Below are positions 39,066 to 47,272 of a DNA stretch of 64,000 nucleotides, one piece after another. Under the pieces are notes generated by a model that was not told the origin of the DNA, did not search any database, and saw nothing but the letters and a program-made list of their open reading frames with translations. Within the stretch, counting starts at the first letter, position 1. Each line of letters begins with the position of its first letter. Origin of the DNA: Flintibacter muris (GTDB taxonomy: Bacteria; Bacillota; Clostridia; Oscillospirales; Oscillospiraceae); NCBI RefSeq assembly GCF_943192995.1, contig NZ_CALPCP010000002.1:124001-188000 (forward strand), given 5' to 3'. The position numbers and the translations under genes were made by a program.

Positions 39066-39180
39066 GGGTTGCGTTTGCCGCCGGAATTTGTTATAATTCC
39101 TATTGTACCGCTTGATAGATGTCGGATTGTGTCACAAACGGTCGAAGAATGATAAAATAAGAAAGAGAGGCGGCGGCGCT

Positions 39181-39423
39181 ATGACGATACAATATACCCC
39201 CCGGGGTACCTGCTCCCGGCAGTTTCAGATTGAGGTGGAGGAGGGGGTCATCCAGTCAGTCCAGGTGGTGGGCGGCTGTGACGGCAACCTGAAAGGACTC
39301 TCCTCCCTGCTGAAAGGAATGAAGGTGGAGGACGCTATCCCCCGCCTGGAGGGCATCCGCTGCGGCACAAAGCCCACCTCCTGCCCCGACCAGATCGCCC
39401 AGGCCCTGAAAAAGGCGCTGTGA
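39181..39423 (+). CDS. TIGR03905-type TSCPD domain protein
   Basis: An 80-residue protein, MTIQYTPRGTCSRQFQI..., with GGCDGNLKGLSSLLKGM and CGTKPTSCPDQIAQAL. The TSCPD domain is also found at the C-terminus of some ribonucleotide reductases; the free-standing form has no proven function, and its four cysteines suggest metal or redox use. The preceding site is GAGAGGCGG. It follows spo0A on the same strand by 115 nt and ends at a perfect terminator. Confidence 0.88.
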   Translation: MTIQYTPRGTCSRQFQIEVEEGVIQSVQVVGGCDGNLKGLSSLLKGMKVEDAIPRLEGIRCGTKPTSCPDQIAQALKKAL

Positions 39424-39428
39424 ACAAA

Positions 39429-39458
39429 ACCCGGAACCGTTAACGGTTCCGGGTTTTT
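39429..39458 (+). terminator. Terminator after the TSCPD gene
   Basis: AACCCGGAACCGTTAACGGT continues as an exact palindrome and ends in TTTTT. Perfect 14-bp stem with a short loop. Confidence 0.9.
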
Positions 39459-39486
39459 ATGCTTTCTGCGCTGATGTAGTAAGTTA

Positions 39487-39528
39487 AATGCAGAAAAGGT
39501 TTTTCAACCTTTTTCTGCATTATTTTTT
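39487..39528 (+). terminator. Second hairpin-T-run in the gap before the glyoxalase gene
   Basis: AATGCAGAAAAGGT and ACCTTTTTCTGCATT pair (one bulge) and are followed by ATTTTTT. No gene ends just upstream except the TSCPD gene, so it is a back-up terminator. The rest of the gap (39529-39719) shows only tiny frames, such as a 16-codon one at 39567, and no supported gene. Confidence 0.6.
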
Positions 39529-39719
39529 ACCCAAACGGGGGCAGAAATGGGTGAAAGGGGTGATTTATGATAGCAATATATGTCGCCATAATTACCCGTA
39601 TACAGGTAATTATATAAAAATAAATAAAAGGCGGTATTTGGATGGATAACATAGATGGTCTTGAGTACAGAGAGGAGACAATCCATGGTCTGCAAGTATC
39701 TCACACCATTTTTGAATGG

Positions 39720-40094
39720 TTATTTCCCCTGCTCCGGGACAATCTCGATCCAGTAGCCGTCGGGGTCAGAGATGAAGTAGATACCCATAGCCGGGTTCTC
39801 AAAGCAGATGCAGCCCATGGCTTTGTGCTTGGCGTACAGGGCGTCGTACTCGCCGGTGTAGAAGGCCAGGTGGAACTCGCACTCCCCCAGGTTGTAGGGC
39901 TCGGTGCGGTCCCGGAGCCAGGTCAGCTCCAGAAGGAAGGGGCTGCCGGCCTCATCTCCCAGGAAAACCAGCTTGAAAGAGCCGTCGGCGGCCTCCTTCT
40001 CCCGCACGGGGGAGAGGTTCAACGCCTGCTTGTAAAAGGCCAGAGAGCGGTCCAGATCCAGAACGTTGAAGTTGAAATGGTTGAAGGTTGTCAT
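39720..40094 (-). CDS. Glyoxalase I-like (VOC superfamily) protein
   Basis: A 124-residue vicinal-oxygen-chelate protein starting MTTFNHFNFNVLDLDRSLAFY at 40094, after AAAAGGAG. Likely metal ligands are His6, Glu in FLLELTW, His in EFHLAFYT and Glu in YWIEIVPE, the set used by lactoylglutathione lyase (GloA), which detoxifies methylglyoxal. Clostridia usually lack glutathione, so the thiol cofactor is open. It lies downstream of the CLC gene on the same strand with a 14-nt gap, so the two are co-transcribed. Confidence 0.87.
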   Translation of the reverse strand: MTTFNHFNFNVLDLDRSLAFYKQALNLSPVREKEAADGSFKLVFLGDEAGSPFLLELTWLRDRTEPYNLGECEFHLAFYTGEYDALYAKHKAMGCICFENPAMGIYFISDPDGYWIEIVPEQGK

Positions 40095-40108
40095 GATGCG
40101 TACTCCTT

Positions 40109-41368
40109 TTAATGTGTTTTTTTGTCCACCCACTGGGGTTTGAATTTGGAATAGATAATTTTCTGCTCACTGTACAGCCCGTAGTAGCCGGACAGCATGT
40201 AGGACACCCCGCAGCACATGGCGTACAGGGGCAGGCCCTTGCCGCCGAACAGCTCAAAGGCCAGAAAAATGGAGCTGAGCGGGCAGTTGGTGGCGCCGCA
40301 GAACACCGCCGCCATGCCCAGCGCTCCGGAAAAGCCGTGGGGCAGGCCCAACATAGGTCCCATCCAGGTGCCGAAGGCGCATCCGGTAAACAGCACCGGC
40401 ACAATCTCGCCCCCCCGGAAGCCGGCGCCCAGGGTGAGGGCGGTAAACAGAAGCTTCAGGGCAAATGCCTGGGGGATAGTGTCGCCGGCCAGCAGGCGCC
40501 GGATCACCGGGTCACCGGCCCCGTTGTAGGTCTGACTGCCTACCAGCAGAGTGAGGATCAGTACCAGTGTGCCTCCTACCGCCGCCTGGAGGGTGGGGTT
40601 GGGCAAGTATTTGGCGTACAGCTTAGGGGTGATGTGCATGACCACGCAGAACAAAATGGACAGCAGCGCGCACAAAATCCCCAGTCCAACCGCCTGAACA
40701 AGGGCCAGGGGGCTGAGTTGGAGGGCGTCATACACCGGATAGTCCCCGTCCAGATGGAGCTGGAAGGCCCGAGCTACCATCAGCGCCGTGGCGGAGGAGG
40801 CCAGGCAGGGGACCAGCGCCGCGTAGTACATCCGCCCCACCGTGACCACCTCCATGGCGAAGATGGCCGCCGTCAGCGGCGTGCCGAACAGGGCGGAGAA
40901 GGCGGCGGCCATGCCGCACATCACCATAGTTCGCTCGTCCAGGTCGTCCAGGCCCAGCTTTTTGCCGGTAAAGGCCGCCAGTGACCCGCCCAGCTGGAGA
41001 GCCGCGCCCTCCCGTCCCGCCGAGCCGCCCGCCAGGTGGGTGCAGATGGTGGACAGGAAGATCAGCGGGGCGGTGCGCAGCTTGAGCTGTTTCGCGTCCC
41101 GCACCGCCACCAGCACCCGGTTGGTGCCCCGGTCCTCTGCCATACCGCAGGCCTTGTACAGCAGGATGATGGCCGGACCGGCCACCGGCAGCAGCCAGAT
41201 AATCTGGGGGTATCTCTCCCTCGTCTCGGCGGCGATATCAATGCCCACATGAAAGGCCACCGCCACCAGACCCACCACCACACCGGTCAGGCAGGCGTAA
41301 AACAGCCACTTTACAAAGGCTGCAACGTTATCCAGGCTGGCCTTGGCCCGGTCAGACAGCTGCGGCAT
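40109..41368 (-). CDS. CLC-F-type fluoride/proton antiporter
   Basis: A 419-residue CLC-fold membrane protein starting MPQLSDRAK at 41368 (site AAAGGGGG; the ATG at 41374 is too close). Helix F carries GGSAGREGAALQLGG and helix N GAGFRGGEIVPVLF. These resemble the fluoride-specific CLC-F branch (GREGTAVQMGG, GGEVTPLF) rather than chloride CLCs (GSGIP, GKEGP, GxFxP). It would expel toxic fluoride in exchange for protons. No fluoride riboswitch is visible upstream. Cotranscribed with the glyoxalase-like gene. Confidence 0.85.
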   Translation of the reverse strand: MPQLSDRAKASLDNVAAFVKWLFYACLTGVVVGLVAVAFHVGIDIAAETRERYPQIIWLLPVAGPAIILLYKACGMAEDRGTNRVLVAVRDAKQLKLRTAPLIFLSTICTHLAGGSAGREGAALQLGGSLAAFTGKKLGLDDLDERTMVMCGMAAAFSALFGTPLTAAIFAMEVVTVGRMYYAALVPCLASSATALMVARAFQLHLDGDYPVYDALQLSPLALVQAVGLGILCALLSILFCVVMHITPKLYAKYLPNPTLQAAVGGTLVLILTLLVGSQTYNGAGDPVIRRLLAGDTIPQAFALKLLFTALTLGAGFRGGEIVPVLFTGCAFGTWMGPMLGLPHGFSGALGMAAVFCGATNCPLSSIFLAFELFGGKGLPLYAMCCGVSYMLSGYYGLYSEQKIIYSKFKPQWVDKKTH

Positions 41369-41455
41369 GTACATTCCCCCTTTGCGGCGTTTTAAAATCA
41401 GAGGATACCAGTATACCACATCCCCAAAAAATTTCTACCCCCCAAAAATGGTTTT

Positions 41456-41587
41456 CACAGAAATCAATGTTCAGAACACCCAGCTAAATTCGTAGGGCGG
41501 GACGGCTCGGCCCGCCGCTGGTTGACAGATTTTGTGAACGGCGCACCGAGCTCGCCGCGTCCTACAGCTCCCAAACTGATTTCTGTG
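41456..41587. mobile_element. R3 MITE-like element, complete
   Basis: 132 bp bounded by a perfect 11-bp inverted repeat, CACAGAAATCA and TGATTTCTGTG. Inside are GTAGGGCGGGACGGCTCGGCC and its facing partner GAGCTCGCCGCGTCCTAC (shortened). Non-coding; between the divergent CLC and CorC-like genes. Confidence 0.78.
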
Positions 41588-41695
41588 AGGGTTTTTCCGC
41601 CGAAAACATATCCTCCCCCTTGCAATGGCTGTGTTTTTATGCTATGATGCAGGCGTATCAACGAATTGTTCCGCTCAATAAAGGAGGTTATTTCC

Positions 41696-42598
41696 GTGGA
41701 GGACGGCCATTTATGGCTGGCACTTTTTACCATCAGCCTGTGTATCAACATCATTCAGCTGCTTTGGCGGCCCATCCTGAACCTGCTGCATCGCAAGGAT
41801 CAGGTGTCAGAGGACAACATCAGGGCCATGGTGGAGGAGGGCGAGGAGTCCGGAGCCATCCAGAGCAACGAGAAAGAATTTATTGAGAACGTCTTCGAGT
41901 TTGACAACACCACCGCCAAGGACGTGATGGTCCACCGCACCGACATGGTCACCCTTCCCGCCGATGCAAAGGAGAGTGAGATTCTGGACGCCATCCGCCA
42001 GTCGGGCCTGTCCCGCTTCCCGGTGTACGGGGAGGACGCCGACGACATTCTTGGAGTGCTGTCCACCCGGGACTATTTGCTCAACTTTCACCAGCCGGCC
42101 CCGCTGCCCCTGAAGGAGCTGCTCCGCCCGGCCTACTTCGTCCCTGAGACGGTGGCAGCAGATGTGCTTTTTCGGAACATGCAGGGCAAGAAGACCCATA
42201 TGGCCCTGGTGGTAGACGAGTATGGCGGTACCAGCGGCCTGGTCACTCTGGAGGACCTTTTGGAGGAGCTGGTGGGCAACATCTACGACGAGTTTGACCC
42301 CCAGGAGGAGCAGGAGATCATCAAGCTGGACGGCGGACGTTGGCGGGTATCCGGTTCCGCCGACCTGGAGGAGCTGGCCGAGGCCATGGAGTTTGAGCTC
42401 CCCGAGGATGAGGAGCGGGATTACGATACCCTGGGCGGCCTGATTTTCTCCCAGCTGTCCGTTATCCCGGAGGACGGCAGCCGTCCCATGGTAGAGGCCC
42501 TGGGCCTGCGCATCCAGGTGGAGGAGCTGTGTGACCGGCGGGTGGAGTGGGCCCTGGTAGAAAAGCTGGAGCCCGCCCCGGAGCAGGAAACGGAATAA
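41696..42598 (+). CDS. CBS-pair/CorC_HlyC domain protein
   Basis: A 300-residue protein; GTG 41696 lies 7 nt after AAAGGAGG. It has one hydrophobic helix (about residues 6-22), then EFIENVFEFDNTTAKDVMVHRTDMV, two CBS domains (about 60-190; RFPVYGEDADDILGVLSTRDYL, MALVVDEYGGTSGLVTLEDLLEE) and a C-terminal CorC_HlyC domain with DYDTLGGLIFSQL. The multi-helix DUF21/CNNM transporter domain of longer relatives is absent. The family is linked to magnesium/cobalt efflux or hemolysin names; the function of this short form is not established. Confidence 0.88.
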   Translation: MEDGHLWLALFTISLCINIIQLLWRPILNLLHRKDQVSEDNIRAMVEEGEESGAIQSNEKEFIENVFEFDNTTAKDVMVHRTDMVTLPADAKESEILDAIRQSGLSRFPVYGEDADDILGVLSTRDYLLNFHQPAPLPLKELLRPAYFVPETVAADVLFRNMQGKKTHMALVVDEYGGTSGLVTLEDLLEELVGNIYDEFDPQEEQEIIKLDGGRWRVSGSADLEELAEAMEFELPEDEERDYDTLGGLIFSQLSVIPEDGSRPMVEALGLRIQVEELCDRRVEWALVEKLEPAPEQETE

Positions 42599-42713
42599 CT
42601 ACATAAAATCAGCCTGTGACCCGCCCCGGCAAACAGGCAGTTAGACACCCCCTGACGCAGGAAACCGAACGTACTGCGTCAGGGGGTAAAGCATGCGGGC
42701 ATGTTCTATGGCG

Positions 42714-42747
42714 CTATAGCAGGGGCGGCCTGTAGCCGCCCCTGCAT
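42714..42747. repeat. R1 core with TATAGC end
   Basis: CTATAGCAGGGGCGGCCTGT and AGCCGCCCCTGCATTA: a compact copy in which the terminal TATAGC is joined directly to the core palindrome, as if internal DNA was deleted. Confidence 0.7.
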
Positions 42748-42822
42748 TAAAATCTGCCAATGGGATGTGCCCGGGCAAGTCAGGCGGGGTCCTTATTGGG
42801 GTGCATAAAAAATCAGCATATT

Positions 42823-42838
42823 CGGAATAATATTCATT
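42823..42838 (+). promoter_or_regulatory. argR-binding site: Possible ARG box (ArgR operator)
   Basis: CGGAATAATATTCATT resembles the ARG box consensus TGAATNNNNATTCA (one half diverged). It lies 60-75 bp upstream of the argG promoter. argR is not in the window. Confidence 0.35.
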
Positions 42839-42897
42839 TTTGGTGAAAATATACGGAAAGTTTAGACGCAAAAATGTATAGTCATGCAAAAAATCGC

Positions 42898-42926
42898 TTG
42901 CAATCTGGACAAAACCGTGGTAGACT
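42898..42926 (+). promoter_or_regulatory. Promoter of the arg operon
   Basis: TTGCAA (42898-42903), 17-nt spacer and TAGACT (42921-42926). Predicted start about 42933, ahead of argG ATG 42993 with GGAGGG at its site. Confidence 0.7.
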
Positions 42927-42992
42927 TGTCCCCATAAGATACGGAGGGGGCAAAGAAGCGCCCGGTTCCGGAAATTTGGAGGGTAAATAACC

Positions 42993-44207
42993 ATGGCTTC
43001 TGTGAAAAAAGTAGTGCTGGCATATTCCGGCGGTCTGGATACATCCATCATCATTCCCTGGCTGAAAGAAAATTACGACAACCCTGAGATCATTGCCGTC
43101 TCCGGCGACGTGGGCCAGGGTACCGAGCTGGACGGCCTGGAGGAGAAGGCCATCAAGACGGGCGCCTCCAAGCTCTACGTGGAGGACCTGACCGACGAGA
43201 TGGTGGATGAGGTAATCATCCCCTCCATGATGATGGGGGCCAAGTATGAGGACTATCTGCTGGGCACCGCCTTCGCCCGGCCTATCATTGCCCGGCGGCT
43301 GGTGGAGATCGCCAAGAAGGAGGGGGCTGACGCCATCTGCCACGGCTGCACCGGCAAGGGCAACGACCAGGTCCGCTTTGAGCTGGCCATCAAGCGCTTC
43401 GCCCCCGAGATGAAGATTATCGCCCCCTGGCGGGAGTGGTCCATCAAGGGGAGGGACGAGGAGATCGACTACGCCGAGGCCCACAATGTCCCCCTGAAAA
43501 TTTCCCGGGAGACCAACTACTCCAAGGACAAGAACCTGTGGCACCTGTCCCACGAGGGCCTGGACCTGGAGGACCCGGCCAACGAGCCCCAGTACGACAA
43601 GCCCGGCTTTTTGGAGATGAGCGTCTCTCCCGCCATGGCCCCCGATAAGCCCACCTACATCACCCTGGACTTTGAGAAGGGCTGGCCGGTGGCGATCGAC
43701 GGGGAGAAGATGAAGGCCAGCGACATCATCCGCAAGCTCAACGACCTGGGCGGCAAGAACGGTATCGGCCTGCTGGACATCGTGGAAAACCGCCTTGTCG
43801 GCATGAAGGACCGGGGCGTATATGAGACCCCCGGCGGCACTATCCTCTACCGGGCCCACGAGGTGCTGGAGATGATTACCGTGGACAAGGACACCAAGCA
43901 CATGAAGAGCAAGCTGGCCGTGGACTTTGCTGACCTGGTGTACAACGGCAAGTGGTTCACCCCCCTGCGGGAGGCCCTCCAGGCCTTTGCGGTCAAGACC
44001 CAGGAGCATGTCACCGGCACCGTGAAGCTCAAGCTCTACAAGGGCAACATCATCACCGCCTCCGTCACCTCCCCCGAGAGCCTGTACTCCGAAAATCTGG
44101 TCACCTTTGAGGAGAGCGACTACAACCAGGATGATGCCACCGGCTTTATCAACCTGTGGGGCCTGCCCGACACCGTCCAGGCACTGCGGGAGCAGGGGAA
44201 GCTGTAA
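42993..44207 (+). CDS. argG: Argininosuccinate synthase
   Basis: A 404-residue enzyme that joins citrulline and aspartate using ATP (to AMP + PPi) to give argininosuccinate, the penultimate step of arginine synthesis. The PP-loop is [10 protein letters not shown] near the N-terminus; further landmarks are [22 protein letters not shown] and [12 protein letters not shown]. It is the first gene of argG-argH-argJ-argB-argF on the plus strand. The argG-argH gap of 265 bp is filled by an R2 element. Confidence 0.97.
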   Translation: MASVKKVVLAYSGGLDTSIIIPWLKENYDNPEIIAVSGDVGQGTELDGLEEKAIKTGASKLYVEDLTDEMVDEVIIPSMMMGAKYEDYLLGTAFARPIIARRLVEIAKKEGADAICHGCTGKGNDQVRFELAIKRFAPEMKIIAPWREWSIKGRDEEIDYAEAHNVPLKISRETNYSKDKNLWHLSHEGLDLEDPANEPQYDKPGFLEMSVSPAMAPDKPTYITLDFEKGWPVAIDGEKMKASDIIRKLNDLGGKNGIGLLDIVENRLVGMKDRGVYETPGGTILYRAHEVLEMITVDKDTKHMKSKLAVDFADLVYNGKWFTPLREALQAFAVKTQEHVTGTVKLKLYKGNIITASVTSPESLYSENLVTFEESDYNQDDATGFINLWGLPDTVQALREQGKL

Positions 44208-44225
44208 GTCCCCGTCCCCCGCAGG

Positions 44226-44402
44226 AAAAAAGCCTCCTTTGAAAAGGAGGTGCCCCCGAAGGGGGCGGAGGATTGGGTTTTGCGAAGCATAACATACAAA
44301 GTAAACAAGTTTTTGCAGACTTATGATACTTCGTACATCTCGCTTCGCGAGATACAATCCCCACCGCCCTGCGGGCGGAGCCCCTTTTCAAAGGGGCCTT
44401 TC
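44226..44402. repeat. R2 repeat, full-length, between argG and argH
   Basis: About 177 bp: AAAAGCCTCCTTTGAAAAGGAGG at the left, then CGGAGGATTG, a variable centre with ACTTCGTACAT, then CAATCCCCACCGCCCTGCGG, and CCCCTTTTCAAAGGGGCC at the right (pieces shortened). Near-identical in plan to 60228-60411. Both ends are hairpins and GGAGGATTG pairs with CAATCCCC. Confidence 0.8.
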
Positions 44403-44472
44403 CAGTCAGCCTGCGGCTGACAGCTCCGTTCGAAAGGAGCCTTGGAACTCTGAACGAAAAGAGGAACAAATT

Positions 44473-45852
44473 ATGAAACTCTGGGCCGGACGGTTTCAAA
44501 AGGAAACCGACACCCTTGTCAACGACTTTAACTCCTCCATTGGCTTTGATGCCCGGCTGTACCAGCAGGACATTGCCGGCTCTATCGCCCACGCTCAGAT
44601 GCTGGGCAAAACCGGCATTATCGAGGCCCACGAGGCCGAGACCATTGTTACCGGACTGAAGGCCATTCTGGCCGACATTGAGGCGGATCAGGTGGAGTTC
44701 TCTCTGGAAAACGAGGACATCCACATGAACATTGAGGCCGAACTCACCCGTCGGGTGGGGGAGGCCGGCAAGCGGCTGCACACCGCCCGGTCACGGAACG
44801 ACCAGGTGGCGGTGGACACCCGGCTGTATGTCCGCACAGAGATCCCCGTCCTCATCGCCCAGGTGCTGGACCTGGAGGAGGTGCTGGTAAAAAAGGCCAG
44901 AGCCAACCTGGAGACGGTTATGCCCGGCTATACCCACCTCCAGCGGGCCCAGCCCACCACCTTCGGCCACTATATGATGGCCTACGCCAACATGTTCAAG
45001 CGGGACGTCACCCGCCTGGAGGACTGTCTGGAGCGGCTGGACGAGTGCCCCCTGGGCGCCGGCGCCCTGGCCACCTCCACCTACCCGGTGGACCGGTTTG
45101 AAACCGCCGCCGCCCTGGGTTTTAAAAAGCCCACCGACAACTCCATGGATTCCGTCTCTGACCGGGACTACGCCATTGAGCTGCTGTCCGCTTTGTCCAT
45201 CCTGATGATGCATTTGTCCCGGTTCTCAGAGGAGATCATCCTGTGGTGCTCCTGGGAATTTAAATTTGTGGACCTGGACGACGCCTACTCCACCGGCTCG
45301 TCCATCATGCCCCAGAAGAAAAACCCCGACGTGGCCGAGCTGGTCCGGGGCAAGACGGGCCGGGTGTACGGCGCGCTGGTCACCCTGCTCACTGTGATGA
45401 AGGCCCTCCCCCTGGCCTACAACAAGGACATGCAGGAGGACAAGGAGGCCATCTTCGACGCCGTGGACACCGTGGAGCTGTGTCTGCCCGTCTTTGCCGC
45501 CATGGTGGACACCCTCACCGTCCGGTCCCGGGACATGGCAAAGGCTGCCGCCGGCGGCTTCATCAACGCCACCGACTGCGCCGACTACCTGGTGAAGAAG
45601 GGCCTGCCCTTCCGGGAGGCCTATATGATCGTGGGCCGTCTGGTCAACCTGTGCCTCAAGACGGGGGACACACTGGACACCCTCACCCTCCGGGACTTCC
45701 GGGCCATCTCCGGATTGTTCGACACCGACGTATACCAGGCCCTGGCCTTAAAAACCTGCGTCAACGGCAGAAAAGTCTACGGCGGCCCCGCCAGAGAGAG
45801 CGTGGAGAAACAGATCAGCCTGATCGAAGAGTTTGTGGCGGCAAGAAAGTAA
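44473..45852 (+). CDS. argH: Argininosuccinate lyase
   Basis: A 459-residue fumarase/aspartase-superfamily enzyme that splits argininosuccinate to arginine and fumarate. The start MKLWAGRFQKETDTLVNDF and the family signature GSSIMPQKKNPD (active-site Ser loop) are clear; HTARSRNDQVAVDTRL and GYTHLQRAQPTT are the other two conserved regions. The frame is open 50 codons upstream, through the R2 element, but ATG 44473 with AGAGGA is the start. Second gene of the arg operon. Confidence 0.97.
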   Translation: MKLWAGRFQKETDTLVNDFNSSIGFDARLYQQDIAGSIAHAQMLGKTGIIEAHEAETIVTGLKAILADIEADQVEFSLENEDIHMNIEAELTRRVGEAGKRLHTARSRNDQVAVDTRLYVRTEIPVLIAQVLDLEEVLVKKARANLETVMPGYTHLQRAQPTTFGHYMMAYANMFKRDVTRLEDCLERLDECPLGAGALATSTYPVDRFETAAALGFKKPTDNSMDSVSDRDYAIELLSALSILMMHLSRFSEEIILWCSWEFKFVDLDDAYSTGSSIMPQKKNPDVAELVRGKTGRVYGALVTLLTVMKALPLAYNKDMQEDKEAIFDAVDTVELCLPVFAAMVDTLTVRSRDMAKAAAGGFINATDCADYLVKKGLPFREAYMIVGRLVNLCLKTGDTLDTLTLRDFRAISGLFDTDVYQALALKTCVNGRKVYGGPARESVEKQISLIEEFVAARK

Positions 45853-45970
45853 AAAGCCTCCCTCTCCGAGGGAGGTGGCACGGCGAAGCCGTGACGGAGG
45901 GAGTCCGCCGTCGGAAAGCTCCCTCAGTCAGCCCTGAGGGCTGACAGCTCCCTTTGCGAAGGGAGCTTTT
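45852..45970. repeat. R2 repeat between argH and argJ
   Basis: AAAAGCCTCCCTCTCCGAGGG left arm, then GGTGGCACGGCGAAGCCGTG, and CTCCCTTTGCGAAGGGAGC right arm. Shorter than the full R2. The first hairpin abuts the argH stop codon. Confidence 0.78.
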
Positions 45971-45988
45971 GGGAAGGAGTAACAAAAT

Positions 45989-47212
45989 ATGTTCAACGAG
46001 ATTACCGGCGGCGTGTGTGCCGCCCAGGGCTTCAAGGCGGGCGGCGTCCACTGCGGCGTAAAGGCCACCAGCAGCCCGGACAAAAACGATCTGGCCATGA
46101 TCCTCTCTGACCGGGAGTGTGCCGCCGCCGGGGTGTACACCCTGAACCGGGTGAAGGCGGCCCCCATCTATGTGACCATGGACCATCTGGAGGACGGCAC
46201 AGCCTGGGGCATTGTGGCCAACAGCGGCAACGCCAACGCCTGCTGTTCCGGCAGCCACGAGAACGCGGAGGCCATGTGCGCCGCCGCCGCCAAAGCCACC
46301 GGACGTGAGGCGGCGGACTTCGCCGTCTGTTCCACTGGGGTCATTGGCCAGACCATCAACATTGGAGCCATTGAGGCGGGCATGCCCGCTCTGGCGGCCG
46401 CTCTGTCCTCCAGCGGCTCTGACAGCGCCGCCGCCGCCATTATGACCACCGATACAGTAAAAAAAGAGATCGCGCTCTCCTTTGATGTGGGGGGCAAAAC
46501 GGTGAAGATTGGAGCTATCGCCAAGGGCTCCGGCATGATCCACCCCAACATGGGCACCATGCTGTGCTTCATCACCACCGACTGCGCCATTACCCCGGAA
46601 ATGCTGGAGGACGCCCTGCGGGACACCGCCCAGAAGACCTTCAACCGGGTCACCGTAGACGGCGACACCTCCACCAACGACACCTGCGTCATCCTGGCCA
46701 ACGGCATGGCAGGCAATCCGCTGATTGAGTGGAAGGACGAGGGCTATGAGACCTTCAAAGAGGCCCTGGATCAGGTTTGCCGCTATCTGGCCCGAAGCAT
46801 TGCCGGAGACGGCGAGGGGGCCGGCAGGCTGGTCACCTGTAAAATGACCGGCGCCCGCAGCGAGGAGAACGCCGAGCGCCTGGCCAAGGCAGTGGTGGGC
46901 TCCTCCCTGGTGAAGGCCGCCATGTGCGGAGCGGATGCCAACTGGGGCCGGGTACTGGCCGCCATGGGCTATTCAAAGGCCCCCTTCCGCCCTGAGCATG
47001 TGGACATCACCTTTGAATCGGAGGCCGGGTCCATCCTGGTGTGCCGTCAGGGAGACGGAATCCCCTTTGACGAGGCCAGGGCCAAGGAGATCCTGTCCCA
47101 AAAAGAGGTGGTCATTGCCGTGGAGCTCAACGAGGGCAGCGACTGCGCCGAGTGCTGGGGCTGTGACCTCACCGCCGAGTATGTCCACATCAACGGGGAC
47201 TACCGGTCATAA
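45989..47212 (+). CDS. argJ: Bifunctional ornithine acetyltransferase / N-acetylglutamate synthase
   Basis: A 407-residue precursor that self-cleaves into alpha and beta subunits. It transfers acetyl from N-acetylornithine to glutamate, making the cyclic arginine pathway, and may also use acetyl-CoA. The motif at the cleavage point is KGSGMIHPNMGTMLCF: Gly-Thr replaces the usual Ala-Thr before the nucleophile Thr. NRVTVDGDTSTNDT is conserved. ATG 45989 follows AAGGAG. argC and argD are not in the window and must lie elsewhere. Confidence 0.95.
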   Translation: MFNEITGGVCAAQGFKAGGVHCGVKATSSPDKNDLAMILSDRECAAAGVYTLNRVKAAPIYVTMDHLEDGTAWGIVANSGNANACCSGSHENAEAMCAAAAKATGREAADFAVCSTGVIGQTINIGAIEAGMPALAAALSSSGSDSAAAAIMTTDTVKKEIALSFDVGGKTVKIGAIAKGSGMIHPNMGTMLCFITTDCAITPEMLEDALRDTAQKTFNRVTVDGDTSTNDTCVILANGMAGNPLIEWKDEGYETFKEALDQVCRYLARSIAGDGEGAGRLVTCKMTGARSEENAERLAKAVVGSSLVKAAMCGADANWGRVLAAMGYSKAPFRPEHVDITFESEAGSILVCRQGDGIPFDEARAKEILSQKEVVIAVELNEGSDCAECWGCDLTAEYVHINGDYRS

Positions 47213-47221
47213 ATCCCATGA

Positions 47222-47245
47222 CAAAAGCCTCCCTCAAGGGGGGAG
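47222..47245. repeat. R2 fragment before argB
   Basis: AAAAGCCTCCCTCAAGGGGGGAG: a short imperfect hairpin matching one R2 arm, in the 60-bp argJ-argB gap. Confidence 0.5.
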
Positions 47246-47272
47246 CCAAATAAAGACAGGGAGGAATCAACC

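Larger units (their letters stand above)
42599..42992. other. Intergenic control region of the arg operon
   Basis: 394 bp without a gene. It holds a 14-bp inverted repeat (ACCCCCTGACGCAG / CTGCGTCAGGGGGT, 42647-42687) that may end the CorC-like transcript, an R1 core, an ARG-box-like site and the argG promoter. Confidence 0.6.

Noticed and set aside
39529-39719. Small type I toxin-like ORF (16 codons at 39567 or 23 codons at 39664)
   Set aside because: Too short, no recognised motif; the second overlaps the glyoxalase gene end.
41369-41695. Fluoride riboswitch ahead of the CLC-F-type gene
   Set aside because: No match to its conserved core was seen on either strand; the gap holds an R3 element.
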